Of a stretch of 64,000 nucleotides of DNA, positions 24,985 through 37,519 are shown one piece after another. Position 1 is the first letter of the stretch, and each line of letters begins with the position of its first letter. Source of the stretch: Cryphonectria parasitica EP155 (lineage: Eukaryota; Ascomycota; Sordariomycetes; Diaporthales; Cryphonectriaceae); NCBI RefSeq assembly GCF_011745365.1, contig NW_024468909.1:2604001-2668000 (forward strand), read 5' to 3'. A program made the translations under genes and the position numbers. The notes beneath the pieces were generated by a model that ran no database searches, was not told the origin of the DNA, and was given only the letters and a program-made list of their open reading frames with translations.

Positions 24985-27900
24985 ATGTTCCATCGATCAC
25001 ACGAGAAACAAGAAGGGTTTGCTAAGGAGCAGCGGGTTGCGGAAGCACAACTCGACAGCCTTAGACAGCTTGGTCTCGTCGGCCTGGAGACCAAGGGATT
25101 TGCTTCCGCCTGGGGAGGGACAGAACCGATTGCATCCAGTCGACCTCCCTCCAGACCAGGACCAAAATCGAAGCACCAAAACCACAAGGCCGTTCCCCTT
25201 CCCATTGGTGGTGGCGGCCCGACCGAGCCCACGTTCCCTGAAAAGGGTGAGTCGATCTGACATCTTCTTTTTCTCTCTCCCTTCTCCTCCACTTGTTCAG
25301 CCTCGCTGTCCCCTTGCCCTGATTGTCGCGCCTTACCACCACCTCCCCCTCCTCCTGCTGCTCCTCCTCCTCCTCCTCCTCCTCCTCTCCCCAATCCAGT
25401 GTGTGACCAGTCTTGCGTTGCACATCGACCCATTCCTTCTCGGGTCGCCATTGTTCGTGTCAGCGCAGAGGCGTGACAAAGATTCGTCGCGACTGGGCCA
25501 ATTCCCCCGCCGTTACCAATCCGGAACTGACCAGCCCATTGTTTGCACAAAGGCCATTCTATTGCCGCCGGTACCTTACGACCCCCGTCGTCGCAACGGT
25601 CATCCGTTTCCGCGAGCTCGAGCCGATCCCGCGAGGGTGCCCGACGCGCAAATACAACTTCGAATTTTGGCATGATGAATGCCGACAGGAGCCGCACCCG
25701 GAGGGAGCGCACCTTTGTGGGGAGCGAGTGCGCTGTCTGCGAGGAGCCGCTGGAACACACGCTCCGTGGCGAGAGGATACTGCAGTTCTCATGCTCCCAT
25801 GTGTCACATGAGGCGTGTTTCTACGAATTTATTCGGGAGTTCGAGTCGCAGTACTGTCCGACATGTAACGCACCGCTTCACCTCGACACAAGTCGGGGCG
25901 GAAATGTCCTCGACATCGGTACGTGCTCAACACAGCTTCACGCTGGTCTCGCGCGCGAATGACACACTAATCACATTCCGTCCATCACAGAGAAGATCAG
26001 TAGCATGGTACGATCGGTGTCCGTAAACGATAACAGGGCAGCAGCCACCCCGACACCAACACAAGGAACAGCAGCGGCAGCGGCGGCAGCAGCCTGGGAC
26101 GAGCACGCCGGCCGCCCACCAAGCAGAGGCTCTGCTTCAAGAAACGCTCCGCCGCAGGCTGCGTCCCATGGTAGCGTTCGAGACCAGGCATCCGACAGAT
26201 TCCTAGGACGGAACGGCCACACGCGAAATGACAGCGATGCGACAGGAGTGACTGGGGTTGCTTCCTCGGGCGGCTACCCTGAGACGACACAGAGCGGCCC
26301 GGCGCGGCGTCACGAATATGATTTGCAGGCCATGGAAGCCTCTCTGGCCAGCCCCAAAGCGGTTGCGAGGAATCCCATCCCGGCACCGACCGTCACCGTG
26401 CGATCCGAGTTCCCTACAATCAACAGATCGCGGCAGCAGCAGACGCTCACATGCCTCATCACGGTCGAGGTTCCCGACAACAAATGGCGGCCGGACCCTG
26501 ATGATCTCCAGTCTGCGCCCCCCCTTCCACAACAGAGGATAGAAGACCAGTTTCCCCAGAGGCCCCCGTCTCCAGCACGGAGCGCACCCCGCTTCTATCC
26601 CTATGAGGCGCCAGAGGTCTTGGAGGAAATGACGGAGACCCTCCGCAGCCGGGTCGACAATTGGCATGGTCTAGACTTTAGTCGGTACGTGAAAACATGA
26701 GATGCCCTCCCCTTCTTCTGTTTCTTCTGTTTTCCTGAGGGCTGATAGCTGACTGACTCCGATTTCAGATTTGGTAAACTGCGGCTGTACGGAACTCTGC
26801 GAGTGGGAAAGGACAAGGTCTCGTGGCAAGAGCTTGAATGTTTCCTCTTCGCCGAGATGCTTATCTGCGTGAAAGAGAAGAAGAGCTCAAACCAATCTTC
26901 ACAGTGGGACGACGGTACCCCTCGCAAGACCACAAGATGCACCCTCAAGGGGTCGATCCTGATCAAGAAGCACCTGAACGAGGTAACAGAGACTGGTCAC
27001 ATGGATGAGAACATCTTGACGCTCAGCCTCTCCGTCGCCGAGCTGCCGCAGTTCCACCTGCGCTTTGAGAACCGCAACCAACTGAAGCTTTGGCAACAAG
27101 CCCTGTTGGACCTGAACGCCGTCGAGACACCACCTGTCCGCAGCCCCGACTATGATCGCGGCGAATTCTCGGGAGAAGATGAGGAGGAATGGCGTAGAGA
27201 CTCAACGAAGCCTCAGCGCGTCTCGTCAGTAGCATCTTCCTGGGGGGGAGCAAGGTCAGCCACAACGGCACCGACTGAGTATACGAACTTTGCCAGGAGC
27301 CCTCTCATGCCTTCGGTCCACGTCCCCATCGACGTCGTGGTGGTCGTGCCCATCTCGTCGTCGATGCAGGGTGTCAAGATCAACCTGGTTCGGGATGCAT
27401 TGAGGTTCATGGTGTACACCCTTGGCGAGAGGGACCGCATGGGCTTGGTGACATTCGGCTCGGGAGGCGGTGGTGTGCCCATCGTAGGCATGACGACCAA
27501 GGCATGGCCTGGCTGGAGCAATGTCCTGTCCTCAATCAAGCCCGTCGGTCAGAAGAGCCACCGGGCAGATGTGGTCGAGGGAGCCAATGTCGCCATGGAC
27601 CTCCTGATGCAGCGCAAGTACAACAACCCCGTCGCGACCATCATGCTCATCAGCGATGCGTCTACGTCAGACGCCGATAGTGTTGATTTTGTCGTCTCAC
27701 GAGCTGAGGCTGCCAAGTAAGTTGTGATGCGCCAAGATCAAAACCACGAGAGAACCCCGAAGCTGACTTTTCTCCCTTCTAGGATCACAATTCACTCTTT
27801 TGGCCTGGGCATGACACACAAGCCAGACACGATGATCGAGCTTTCCACCCGGACCAAGGCATCTTATACCTACGTCAAGGACTGGATGATGCTTCGCGAA

Positions 27901-29040
27901 TGTTTGGCCGGATGTCTGGGGTCGATGCAGACACTATCGCACCAGAACGTCAAGCTCAAGCTGAAGCTGCCAGAAGGCTCGCCGGCTAAGTTCCACAAGA
28001 TCAGCGGTGCACTCCAGATCACAAAGCGCGCGACTGGACGTGATGCAGAGGCTTCTCTGGGCGATCTGCGCTTTGGCGACAAACGGGATATCCTCGTCCA
28101 GCTTGTCATCCTTCCCGACACCTCGACACAGGAGCAGCTGCCACAGGATGCGTGGGAGACCGTCGTAGCAGGACTCGAGGCCCTCGGCGGCCCAGTTGAA
28201 CAAGAAGACCAACGTGCAGTGTCTGTGGAGGAAGTCCCGCTTATACAAGCAGACCTCACGTGGGGCGACATCCTGAGGGACGGTGCTGCCATGCACCTGC
28301 CAAGGCCATCGCTTTTGGCCATCACAATGCTGCCAGCGTCGTCGAACAAGAAGTCCTGGAACGGCTCACCACCAATCCCCCCGCATCCGCACATCGTGCA
28401 GCGGCGGATGGAGCTGCTCACCTCCGACATGCTCACCCGCGCACTGACCCTCGTCAGCAGAGGGCAGCACGACAGGGCACACACGCTCCTGAACGAAACG
28501 CGCTCGATCCTGAAGGGCCTCGGCAAGGGCGGCCTACCACCCGTCCCCGCGATGCCACCCAAGTCTAACCCTTCAACCCCCCTCAACGTCCAGAACGAAT
28601 CCTCCCCAACCGCTGCTCTCACCCCCGACAGGAAACATACGCCCTCGCCCACAGCAGCCGGGCCTGCAAACTCTGGCAACTCGGCTGTGCCCAACGGCTT
28701 CCAGCCATCGGCCATCCCGCGTAGCCGGTCAAACGACGCGATTGGTCTCGGCGGTATGGGTCCCGCGGCAGGTATCGATGTGACGACCGTGTCGGCGCTT
28801 GATGCTGAGCTGGACTCTGCGCTTGAGTGGATCAACCACCCGGCCGTCTTTGGCCGGGACAGCAGGAAGGCGGTGCTGCAGGCCATCGGCGTCATCAGCA
28901 GCCAGAGGGCGTTCACGTTCAGGACACCCATCGAGGGTCTGTGGGCGGCGCGTGTGGGCGGCGTGAAGAAGCTGACAGAAAAGAGTCGGGAGTGGAGGGA
29001 TGAGGGCGGTGGTGCTGAGGGGATCACAGAGGAGGCATGA
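24985..29040 (+). CDS. FAR1: Far1/Ste5-type RING-PH-vWA MAPK scaffold
   Basis: Five exons: 24985-25246, 25535-25918, 25991-26684, 26769-27716 and 27783-29040; 1181 aa. Exon 1 is less certain. Its GTGAGT donor joins in phase to the CCAG acceptor at 25533-25534 and extends the protein by about 130 residues over a start at 25672. Domains: a RING finger at ~153-203 (CAVC ... CSHVSHEAC ... CPTC), a PH domain at ~447-565 (FGKLRLYGTLRVGKDKVSW), and a von Willebrand A-like domain at ~630-800. A Ser/Pro-rich linker and a C-terminal helical part follow. RING-PH-vWA order defines the fungal Far1/Ste5 scaffold family, which recruits G-beta-gamma and the MAP-kinase cascade for mating, hyphal fusion and development. 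The vWA MIDAS position reads PISSS, not DxSxS, so metal binding is doubtful. Confidence 0.88.
25336..25390. repeat. (CTC/CCT)n tract in intron 1 of the Far1-like gene
   Basis: A pyrimidine triplet run lies in the first intron, about 145 bp before the proposed acceptor. It is too far from the acceptor to be its polypyrimidine tract. Confidence 0.75.
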
Positions 29041-30970
29041 CCATGATCGTGGTTAGGCCTTCCTCACCCAAACCCTTGATAACCCTGAGCTGAGAGATTC
29101 AAGAGTTGGTGCTTGTGTTGGTGGTAATGTCTCTGTTCCCCCTTTATTCGGCCGATGTTGCCGTGATGATATTTTTGGCATGTTTTGTGTTATTATTCCC
29201 TGCCTCTTCATAGCGAACGGGATTTAGCGCGATGTTTGTGTGCTATGCGACGGACACATGGAGGTGCCCGTTTGCCATGTTCTTTTCCTTTCTCTCCTTT
29301 CTTTCTTTTGTCGCCCCGAACCAAAAAGATACCACTTGGATATTCTCGCTGATATCATGTCAGCTAACTGTGTTACGATATACATATTTGCCCTCCTTTT
29401 TTATTCCTAAATTTTGTTATCTAAAGATGATCTACTCAAGCGTTCCCCGTTCTCTTGTTCTTGTTCTGCTTTGACGAAGTGATGACACAGAAGATGAGAA
29501 TATCATCATGTGCTGGATCCACATGAATTCAGCCTTGCTGTGATGGACAGGTCTTGGGAGAGTATATTCTTGTACTCAGGATGAGATCAGGGCAGCTGCT
29601 CATTTTACTATCTCGGGCAGGTTGAGTGTAGGTGGTAGGAAGGACAGGTCTTTGTCTGATGCAGCGATCACCTCCACACACTACTCTGCTCCTGATCTGA
29701 CCGAAGGCCTGCCTCACTTGGGGTTAAGATATCTATGTACAGACTATAATCATGCAGAAATTTTGATGCGATTTTTCTGGATTGTGGCGCCCGTGAAGAT
29801 GGCTCACACTCCACTCCCTATACTACAGCATACAAGACCATGATCATCAAGTCATCATGTATTAGGCATCTTCTTTGGAGGATATCATGCACGACTGGAG
29901 GGCTCCCGTGGCAATAGACAATTCTTGTTTTTTTTGTGGGGTTTATCTGGGGGGGGGGGGACGTCTTCTTTCTTTCTGTCTTGTTGCATGCACGCAATGA
30001 GGCCTCTAGATGAACCGTGATAAGAGGTCCATTTGCCGTCTGCGGTCTGAATATGGATGTTGCATGGTAATTTACATGTTTAACTTTGTTCGAGAATACT
30101 ATTTTGCCCTAATGATGATCTCTTCTCCCACATCGGTGTAAGGGGGAGCAGACTTCAGGGCTGTCTGCTTGGCATATTAATTGGTCGGCCCCTCTCAGGA
30201 GGACGGAGGGGGGAACATGGGGCTTGAAGCGAGGAGGCACTTTGTTCCCATTTACTAGTGTAGAGAACGATTGATTGCTCAGGTAGTTGTATACTTCGTG
30301 GAGGGGTTATAAATTTCGGGGGTGTTGTATATCAACGTAATCCTGCCTGGTAGAGGACGAGATACAGAAAAGAACGATTGTTAATCACTGAACGTTTGAG
30401 GATTCGTCTCGGTCAGGTTTAGCCGTGCTCTAGCCCCAAAATTGTTCTGGCTGACCCTGCCTGCCCCTTGGGGCACGGAGAGCTAAAGCAGCCCCACAGA
30501 GCTGTTACTATAGTAGTATACGAGGACCCTGCTCAGCGGAGCGTGGATTCTCATTACCCAGTGATGCGGAGGAAGCTAGATAACAGCAACAGGAGGGCCA
30601 AAGGGTTTCCTAGAGGCTTGTGGGTGGAAGAAGTGAACAGCTTATCTAAGTATTTGAGTGTTTAGCAGTATTTGGGCCGTTCTGTCATCTTGGCCTCTCC
30701 TAGTGCTGGGGAACAAATGCTGATTGTGTTTTTTTTTTTCTTTCTCTTTTCTTTTGAAGCAGAAAATCGTGTGCTTTATTTAGCACAGTTGCAACTTTCC
30801 TGACCCGAAAGCGAGAGCGTGGCTGGCGAGGCTGGCTTCGTGGTCCCCCCCCCAATTGCCACCATCCTTCCACCACGAGATATTTGAAGACGCTAGTTCG
30901 TTGTGGTTGGTACTGCTGCGCCTCTGAGATTATGAAATGGACTCCATTCTGGATCATGACTAGGTCTGAC

Positions 30971-31003
<33 letters not shown>

Positions 31004-31796
31004 GAGAGAGAGAAAGAATCTCTTGGGACAAAGAAATATGGAGCACAGGTCGTGTTCTACCCACAAGGTAGACACAGGTTCTTGAAAGGTTACAATTTTT
31101 TCTTCTTTTTTCTTCCAATAGCACATTGCCTGTCTTGAGATTCTGATATAATCACTGTAGAAAAATTACAGCATATTTGCAGATACAGCCTTAGGGCCAA
31201 TGGGTGGTTGCTGCGAGGCCGTTGACGTGGTGTTCTGGTGGGGGCGCAAGGCACACTAGGTCACAGTGGAGCCCACACCACACCCACTGTATCTACAGGA
31301 GCTTGTCAGTACACAGTTGCAGTAACAGTACAGTACCAGCAACTTATCGACAGCACAGCTTCTTTCGCCCGCTGTTAGATTTGGGCACGGGATGATCGGC
31401 GGTGCCAAGCCTGAGGCAGTGCCGCGCCATCTGTAGTGGTTTGGATGAACAAACCTCTCTCCAACCCCAAGCTTGGTCTTTCAAGTTGGTTGCCCAATGT
31501 TCCATGTCCTGCACATGGCTTGCTACTGCTGCAACCCCCCAAAGCTGACACACCCTGAATCCTGCAACAGCATCTTGACGACAACCACCACCACACAAAG
31601 AAGGCCAGCAGATTCTCTGTCTTGAGCACTTGCGTTATTGACAGTTGACCGACGTCTCCACCCACCAACCCAACGCGATACCATCTCCGACGACCAGAAA
31701 AGATATCGAACCCTAATATTGACACGTCCAATGCCGCGTAACGTCATTTCCTAAACCCCCCTTCCCCCCAACAAGGCCAATCACACCGGCGCCTCG
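29041..31796. other. Intergenic between Far1-like and DRS2 genes
   Basis: This holds the 3' flank of the Far1-like gene and the promoter and leader of DRS2. It contains a G run at about 29949-29960 and a (GA)n tract at 30973-31000. The ORFs are short and featureless. The CAACA-rich stretch before 31797 looks like a DRS2 leader. Confidence 0.55.
30973..31000. repeat. (GA)n microsatellite
   Basis: About fourteen uninterrupted GA units, followed by a degenerate GAGAGAGAAAGA extension, roughly 800 bp upstream of DRS2. Confidence 0.9.
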
Positions 31797-34700
31797 ATGG
31801 CTGGCAGACCTCCGTATGGAGGATCCTCCCGCCAAGATGACCTCCTCCTCGATCTCGACGACCAGCCTGTCTATGGCGGAGGGCAGCGCTCAGCCCTGAC
31901 CGATGACGACCTCCTCCGCTCCAGCGCCTATGATCACGATGGCGCTCAACAGCAACAAGAACAACAACAACAACAACCACCCCGGCCCTCTGTCTCCTAC
32001 GATGACTTCCTCGGCGCAGGCCACCCCCAGACGACCGTTCACTCTTCCAATCTAACGTCCCCACACACGGCGACACCGGGCACGGGCAGCGCAGGCGTAG
32101 CCCATGCATCAGGGGGCCCCTACTACGCCGATAATGTGGGTGGAGCCAGGCAATACTCCCAGACCTCAGAACTCGACAACTACCAGCGGTATGCCGACGA
32201 CTACTCGGACGACTACCCGGAAGACGGAAACTCGTACTACCAGCATGGAGGAGGTCCGCCCGGCATGACGCAGCACGGCGGTTACGGAGCAGACGCGCGA
32301 CACAACGCCAGGAACAGGAACAGCATATTAGGTATGGGCGGCGGTCTCCTGGGCAGGGCCAAGAACATGCTGGGCATGGGCGAGGGCTACTCCGAGATGG
32401 ACCTGCCGTTGACGGAGCCTGGATCATCGTCGTCGCACCAGCACCCAGATGCGCAGCAGGGCGCAGCGGCAGGCGGCGGCGGTGCTGGTGGGAAGAAGTT
32501 CGACGTGGGCAACTTCAAGTTTGGCTTCGGCCGCGGCAAGCCTGACCCTTCGACCCTGGGACCGCGCATCATCCACCTGAACAACCCGCCCGCCAACCAG
32601 GCCAACAAGTATGTCGACAACCAGGTCTCGACGGCCAAGTACAACGTCGCGACCTTCCTCCCCAAGTTCCTCCTCGAGCAGTTCTCCAAATACGCAAACA
32701 TCTTCTTCCTCTTCACCTCGGCGCTGCAGCAGATACCCAACCTCTCCCCTACGAACCCTTACACGACCATTGGGCCCCTCGGCGTGGTGTTGTTGATCTC
32801 GGCGGGCAAGGAGCTGGTGGAGGACTACCGCCGGAAGCAGGCGGACAAGGCCCTGAACATGTCCAAGGCGCGGGTGCTCAGGGGCTCCAACTTTAACGAC
32901 GCGAAATGGGTCAACGTGGCCGTGGGCGACATCGTGCGGGTCGAGTCGGAAGAGTCCTTCCCGGCAGATCTGGTCCTACTCGCAAGTTCCGAGCCCGAGG
33001 GTCTCTGCTACATTGAGACTGCCAATCTGGACGGCGAGACCAACCTCAAGATCAAGCAGGCGCTTCCCGAGACCGCAGCCCTGGTCAGTTCAAGCGACCT
33101 GGGCCGGCTCGGCGGCAAGATCAAGTCTGAACAGCCCAACAGCAGTCTGTACACGTACGAGGCGGCTCTGACGATGCAGGCTGGGGCGGGCGAGAAGGAA
33201 TTGGCTCTGAACCCCGAGCAGCTTTTGTTGCGAGGAGCAACCCTTCGGAACACCCCCTGGATCCACGGCGTCGTGGTCTTTACCGGCCACGAGACGAAGC
33301 TCATGCGCAATGCAACAGCGGCACCGATCAAGCGCACCAAGGTTGAGAAGCAGATGAATGTGCTTGTCTTGTTGCTCGTCGGTACTCTGCTGGTCCTCAG
33401 CGTTGTCTGTACTGTTGGTGACCTCGTTATGCGGAGCGTGCAGCGCAACTCCCTTGTCTACCTGGACCTGGACGACCTCAATACGGTGGGCTTGGTCGCA
33501 AAACAGTTCGCCTCTGACATGGTCACGTACTGGGTCTTGTTCTCTGCGCTGGTGCCCATCTCTCTGTTCGTCACTGTGGAGCTGGTGAAATACTGGCATG
33601 GGATTCTCATCAACGACGATTTGGACATCTATTACGACAAGACCGACACGCCTGCCAACTGCCGGACGTCAAGCTTGGTGGAGGAGCTCGGCATGGTAGA
33701 GTACGTCTTCTCGGACAAGACAGGCACCTTGACCTGCAATATCATGGAGTTCAAGCAGTGCTCAATTGGCGGCATCATGTATGCGGACGATGTACCCGAG
33801 GACCGAAGAGCCACCATCGAGGATGGTGTCGAGGTTGGCATCCACGACTTCAACAGACTCCGCGACAACACGACATCGCACGAGACGGCACCGATCATCC
33901 AACATTTCCTGGCACTGCTCGCGACCTGCCATACTGTCATCCCGGAGCGCAACAGTTCAGGCAAGATCAAGTACCAGGCTGCGTCACCTGACGAGGGCGC
34001 CCTTGTCGAGGGTGCTGCGATGCTTGGGTACAAATTCACCGCACGCAAGCCTCACGCCGTCATCATCGAGGTGGGAGGAAAGGAGTTTGAGTACCAGCTG
34101 CTCGCCGTATGCGAGTTCAACTCGACGAGGAAGAGGATGTCTACGATCTACCGCTGCCCAGACGGCAAAATACGGTGTTACTGCAAAGGCGCTGACACGG
34201 TCATCCTGGAGCGGCTCAGTGACCAGAATCCCCACGTCGAGGCGACGTTGAGACATCTCGAGGACTATGCGTCGGAGGGTCTGCGGACTCTCTGCCTGGC
34301 CATGAGGGAGATTCCCGAGCAAGAATTCCAGGAATGGTATTCCATTTTCGACAAGGCATCCACGACTGTCGGTGGCAACCGTGCCGAGGAGCTGGACAAG
34401 GCGTCCGAGTTAATCGAGAAGGACTTCTACCTCTTGGGCGCTACGGCCATCGAGGATCGTCTCCAAGATGGCGTCCCCGAGACAATTCACACGCTGCAGC
34501 AGGCCGGGATCAAGGTCTGGGTTCTGACGGGTGATCGGCAGGAGACGGCCATCAACATCGGCATGAGCTGCAAGCTTCTCAGCGAGGACATGATGCTGCT
34601 GATTGTCAACGAAGAGACGGCGGCCGCCACCAGAGACAATATACAAAAGAAGATTGACGCGATCCGGACGCAAGGCGATGGGACGATCGAGACGGAGACG

Positions 34701-36162
34701 CTGGCACTAATCATCGACGGCAAATCGTTGACGTACGCGCTCGAGAAGGACATGGAAAAGATGTTTTTGGAGCTGGCCGTCATGTGCAAGGCCGTCATCT
34801 GCTGTCGTGTCTCGCCGCTGCAGAAGGCGCTTGTCGTGAAGCTGGTCAAGAAGCATCGGAAACAGTCGATCCTCCTCGCTATCGGCGACGGTGCGAACGA
34901 CGTCTCCATGATCCAGGCTGCGCACATAGGCGTGGGCATCAGCGGTCTGGAAGGCCTGCAGGCTGCTCGCAGTGCAGATGTATCGATCGGACAGTTCAAG
35001 TACCTGCGCAAGCTGTTGCTCGTGCATGGGGCGTGGAGTTATCACAGGGTCAGCAAGACGATCTTGTTCTCGTTCTACAAGAACATTACCCTGTACCTGA
35101 CGCAGTTCTGGGTAAGTTTTTTTTTTTTTTTTTTTTCCCTCGTCATGGAAGCTAGGATACATTTATTATTGTCCCTGTTCAATGCTGACAACAACAACAA
35201 TAGTACACCTTCCAAAATGTCTTCTCCGGCCAGATCATCTATGAATCCTGGACACTGTCCCTGTACAATGTCATCTTCACCGTCCTGCCACCTCTCGCGA
35301 TGGGAATTCTCGACCAATTCGTATCCGCGCGTCTCCTCGACCGCTATCCTCAGCTGTACTCTCTAGGACAGACGAATCAGTTCTTCCGACTGCGCGTCTT
35401 CATCGCCTGGATCGCTAACGCGGTCTACCACTCGCTCATGATCTACGTCTGGGGCGAGCTGCTATGGCCATGGGATCTCGTGCAGGGCGACGGCAAAACG
35501 GCCGGCCACTGGGTCTGGGGCACGGCCATGTACGGCGCGGTCTTGCTCACGGTTCTCGGCAAGGCAGGGCTCATCACGAACAACTGGACCAAGTACCACG
35601 TCATTGCGATCCCGGGCTCCATGGGGCTGTTCCTCGCGTTCATCGCCGCGTACGGAACGGTGGGGCCCCTTATTGGGATTTCTGAGGAGTACCACGGCCT
35701 GGTGCCACGTCTGTTCTCGTCGCCTATCTTTTGGCTGCAGATGTTGGCGCTGCCGGTGCTCTGCCTGGCCAGGGATGTTGCGTGGAAGTATTCCAAGAGG
35801 ATGTATCGCCCACAGACGTATCACCACATTCAGGAAATTCAGAAGTACAACATTCAAGATTATAGACCTCGGTATGTTTTTTTTTGTCTTCTTCTTTTTC
35901 CCTGTCACCACATCTCGATTTTTTCTTCTAGCTGACATGGTGCGTGTGTGTGTGTCACTACAGCATGGAACAATTCCAGAAAGCAATTCGCAAGGTCCGT
36001 CAGGTACAGCGTATGCGCAAGCAGAGAGGCTATGCCTTCTCGCAGGCAGATGAATCACAAACGCGCGTGCTTCAGGCCTACGACACGACGCAGAATAGAG
36101 GCAGGTATGGAGAGATGGCGTCTTCGAGGCCGCAGGGTCAAGCTGGAGGACAAGTGTGGTGA
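31797..36162 (+). CDS. DRS2: P4-ATPase aminophospholipid flippase
   Basis: Three exons: 31797-35111, 35204-35871 and 35964-36162; 1393 aa, close to yeast Drs2. The first ~240 residues are Gln/Gly/Tyr-rich and cytosolic, with a short polyQ. P-type ATPase landmarks are complete. The actuator DGET is at 412-415, the phosphorylation site DKTGT at 640-644, the nucleotide-binding KGADTVI lies beyond it, and the hinge GDGANDV is near 1030. The P4-specific PISL in the fourth membrane helix is present. The C-terminal membrane half spans exons 1 and 2, and exon 3 encodes a basic cytosolic tail (RQVQRMRKQRGYAFSQ). It should move phosphatidylserine and phosphatidylethanolamine to the cytosolic leaflet at the trans-Golgi and secretory vesicles, with a Cdc50 partner not seen here. 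Intron 1 begins with a long T run. Confidence 0.97.
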
Positions 36163-36814
36163 TAGCAGAGAAAGAAACGATCAAACAACACAACGACACA
36201 ACACACAACAAATAACGAAAGAAAAAAAAAAACCCCTTGATAGCATGTCGGGCTTATTTTGTTTTCTTATTAATGTACACCAAATATGATGGATGAACCA
36301 ACAACGGCTGGTATGGTCTTGCGTCAGGTTGTTTTTTTTTTTTCACCGCGAGGGCCAAAAGGGGTGTTCGGTTGGAACAAGGAGTTTCCTCGCTGACTTG
36401 AGAGAAAGCAGGCAAAATGATTTGTCTTTTCTTTTTTTTTTCGGCTGATCTTTATTTCTTCTTCCTTTCCATCGACTGCCAGAGTGATGAGTTTTTTTTA
36501 AGTTTTTTTTTTTTTCTTTTTTTTCTTTTTCGTTGCACGAGCCAAAGAATATTTTGGAGACGACGACAGAGATATGGGCCCTCGCTCCAGCATATTAGCT
36601 CATCGTGTGGTGATTGTTTCCGTGTGAGGTGGACTCCACATGAAGAATTCATACCATTCATTACCAGGGCCACGCATTCTACATGCATTCTTCAAAAATC
36701 ACCATGTGCAAGCTGCTCATCAATCTTCCCCCAGAGGCCCTTGCTCATAGAGCCACTCAACCAATAATTCCCCTCCCCCGTCCTTCCCCAGGATGGGAAA
36801 TGCATCAGGCGCAG
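36163..36814. other. Intergenic, convergent
   Basis: This lies between the DRS2 stop and the end of the broken acyltransferase reading frame. It is rich in T and A homopolymers (36320-36340, 36425-36530), consistent with a 3' flank. No gene is seen. Confidence 0.6.
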
Positions 36815-37236
36815 TCATGCCAAAGGTACAAAGCTGCACATAGGCCGGAGGGATACACTTCCTGGACCGATCCATGTCCTCCTCGCCCCTGCCTCTGCCT
36901 CTCTGCCTCTGCCCACCATCACCGCTGGTGTTGCCGCCACCGCCGCCGCCGCCAAGTCCACTTCAAAGAACCTCGCCTTTGGCCCAGTTCGAGTACATAA
37001 CCATATGCATACGCCAGTGCCCGAAAAGGGGGGTGGCAGCTTGCCGACCACCGCCGACCCGGCGCGCCACATTGCTCATAAACGCCTCGACCTGCGCGCG
37101 CGTGCCCAGGGTCCGGACGGCGTTGCGGATGGCGGCGGCCACCTGGCCCAGCGGCTTCTCGAACAGGTCGCGGACGGTCAGGAGGACGGGGATGAAGCCT
37201 ACGGCGTTGGAGACGTAGGGCCTGTCTTGAGGCCGC

Positions 37237-37263
37237 CGCTGCTGCTGCTGCTGCTGCTGCTGC
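37237..37263. repeat. (CTG)n triplet repeat in the acyltransferase locus
   Basis: A run of about eight to nine CTG/GCA triplets (poly-Ala on the minus strand), preceded by CCGCCG. A reading-frame change lies directly downstream of it on the minus strand. Confidence 0.9.
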
Positions 37264-37481
37264 GATGCTGAGGTCGGCGCGGGCCTGTTTGAGGAGTTTC
37301 TGCATGTGTGATGCCGGCACGCACAGCATACGGTTCTCTAGGGCTCCACAATGGGTGAGGATGTTGTTGAGTCCGTAGCCTGCGCGGCCTAGTAGTCCGA
37401 GACGGCGGCTGGCCAGGGCGTGGGGCTCGGTTGGGCGGGTGCCTAGTTGGGCGAGGGGATCGGTGATGGTGGCAGTGGCAC

Positions 37482-37519
<38 letters not shown>
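37482..37519. repeat. (CAT)n triplet repeat in the acyltransferase locus
   Basis: About twelve CAT units, read as poly-Asp on the minus strand. It lies between the HxxxD block and the PLAQLGTRPTEPH block, where family members have a variable loop. Confidence 0.9.

Noticed and set aside
27870..29027. 385-codon minus-strand ORF opposite the Far1-like gene
   Set aside because: It is antisense to a well-supported coding exon and Ser-rich because of codon bias; a shadow frame.
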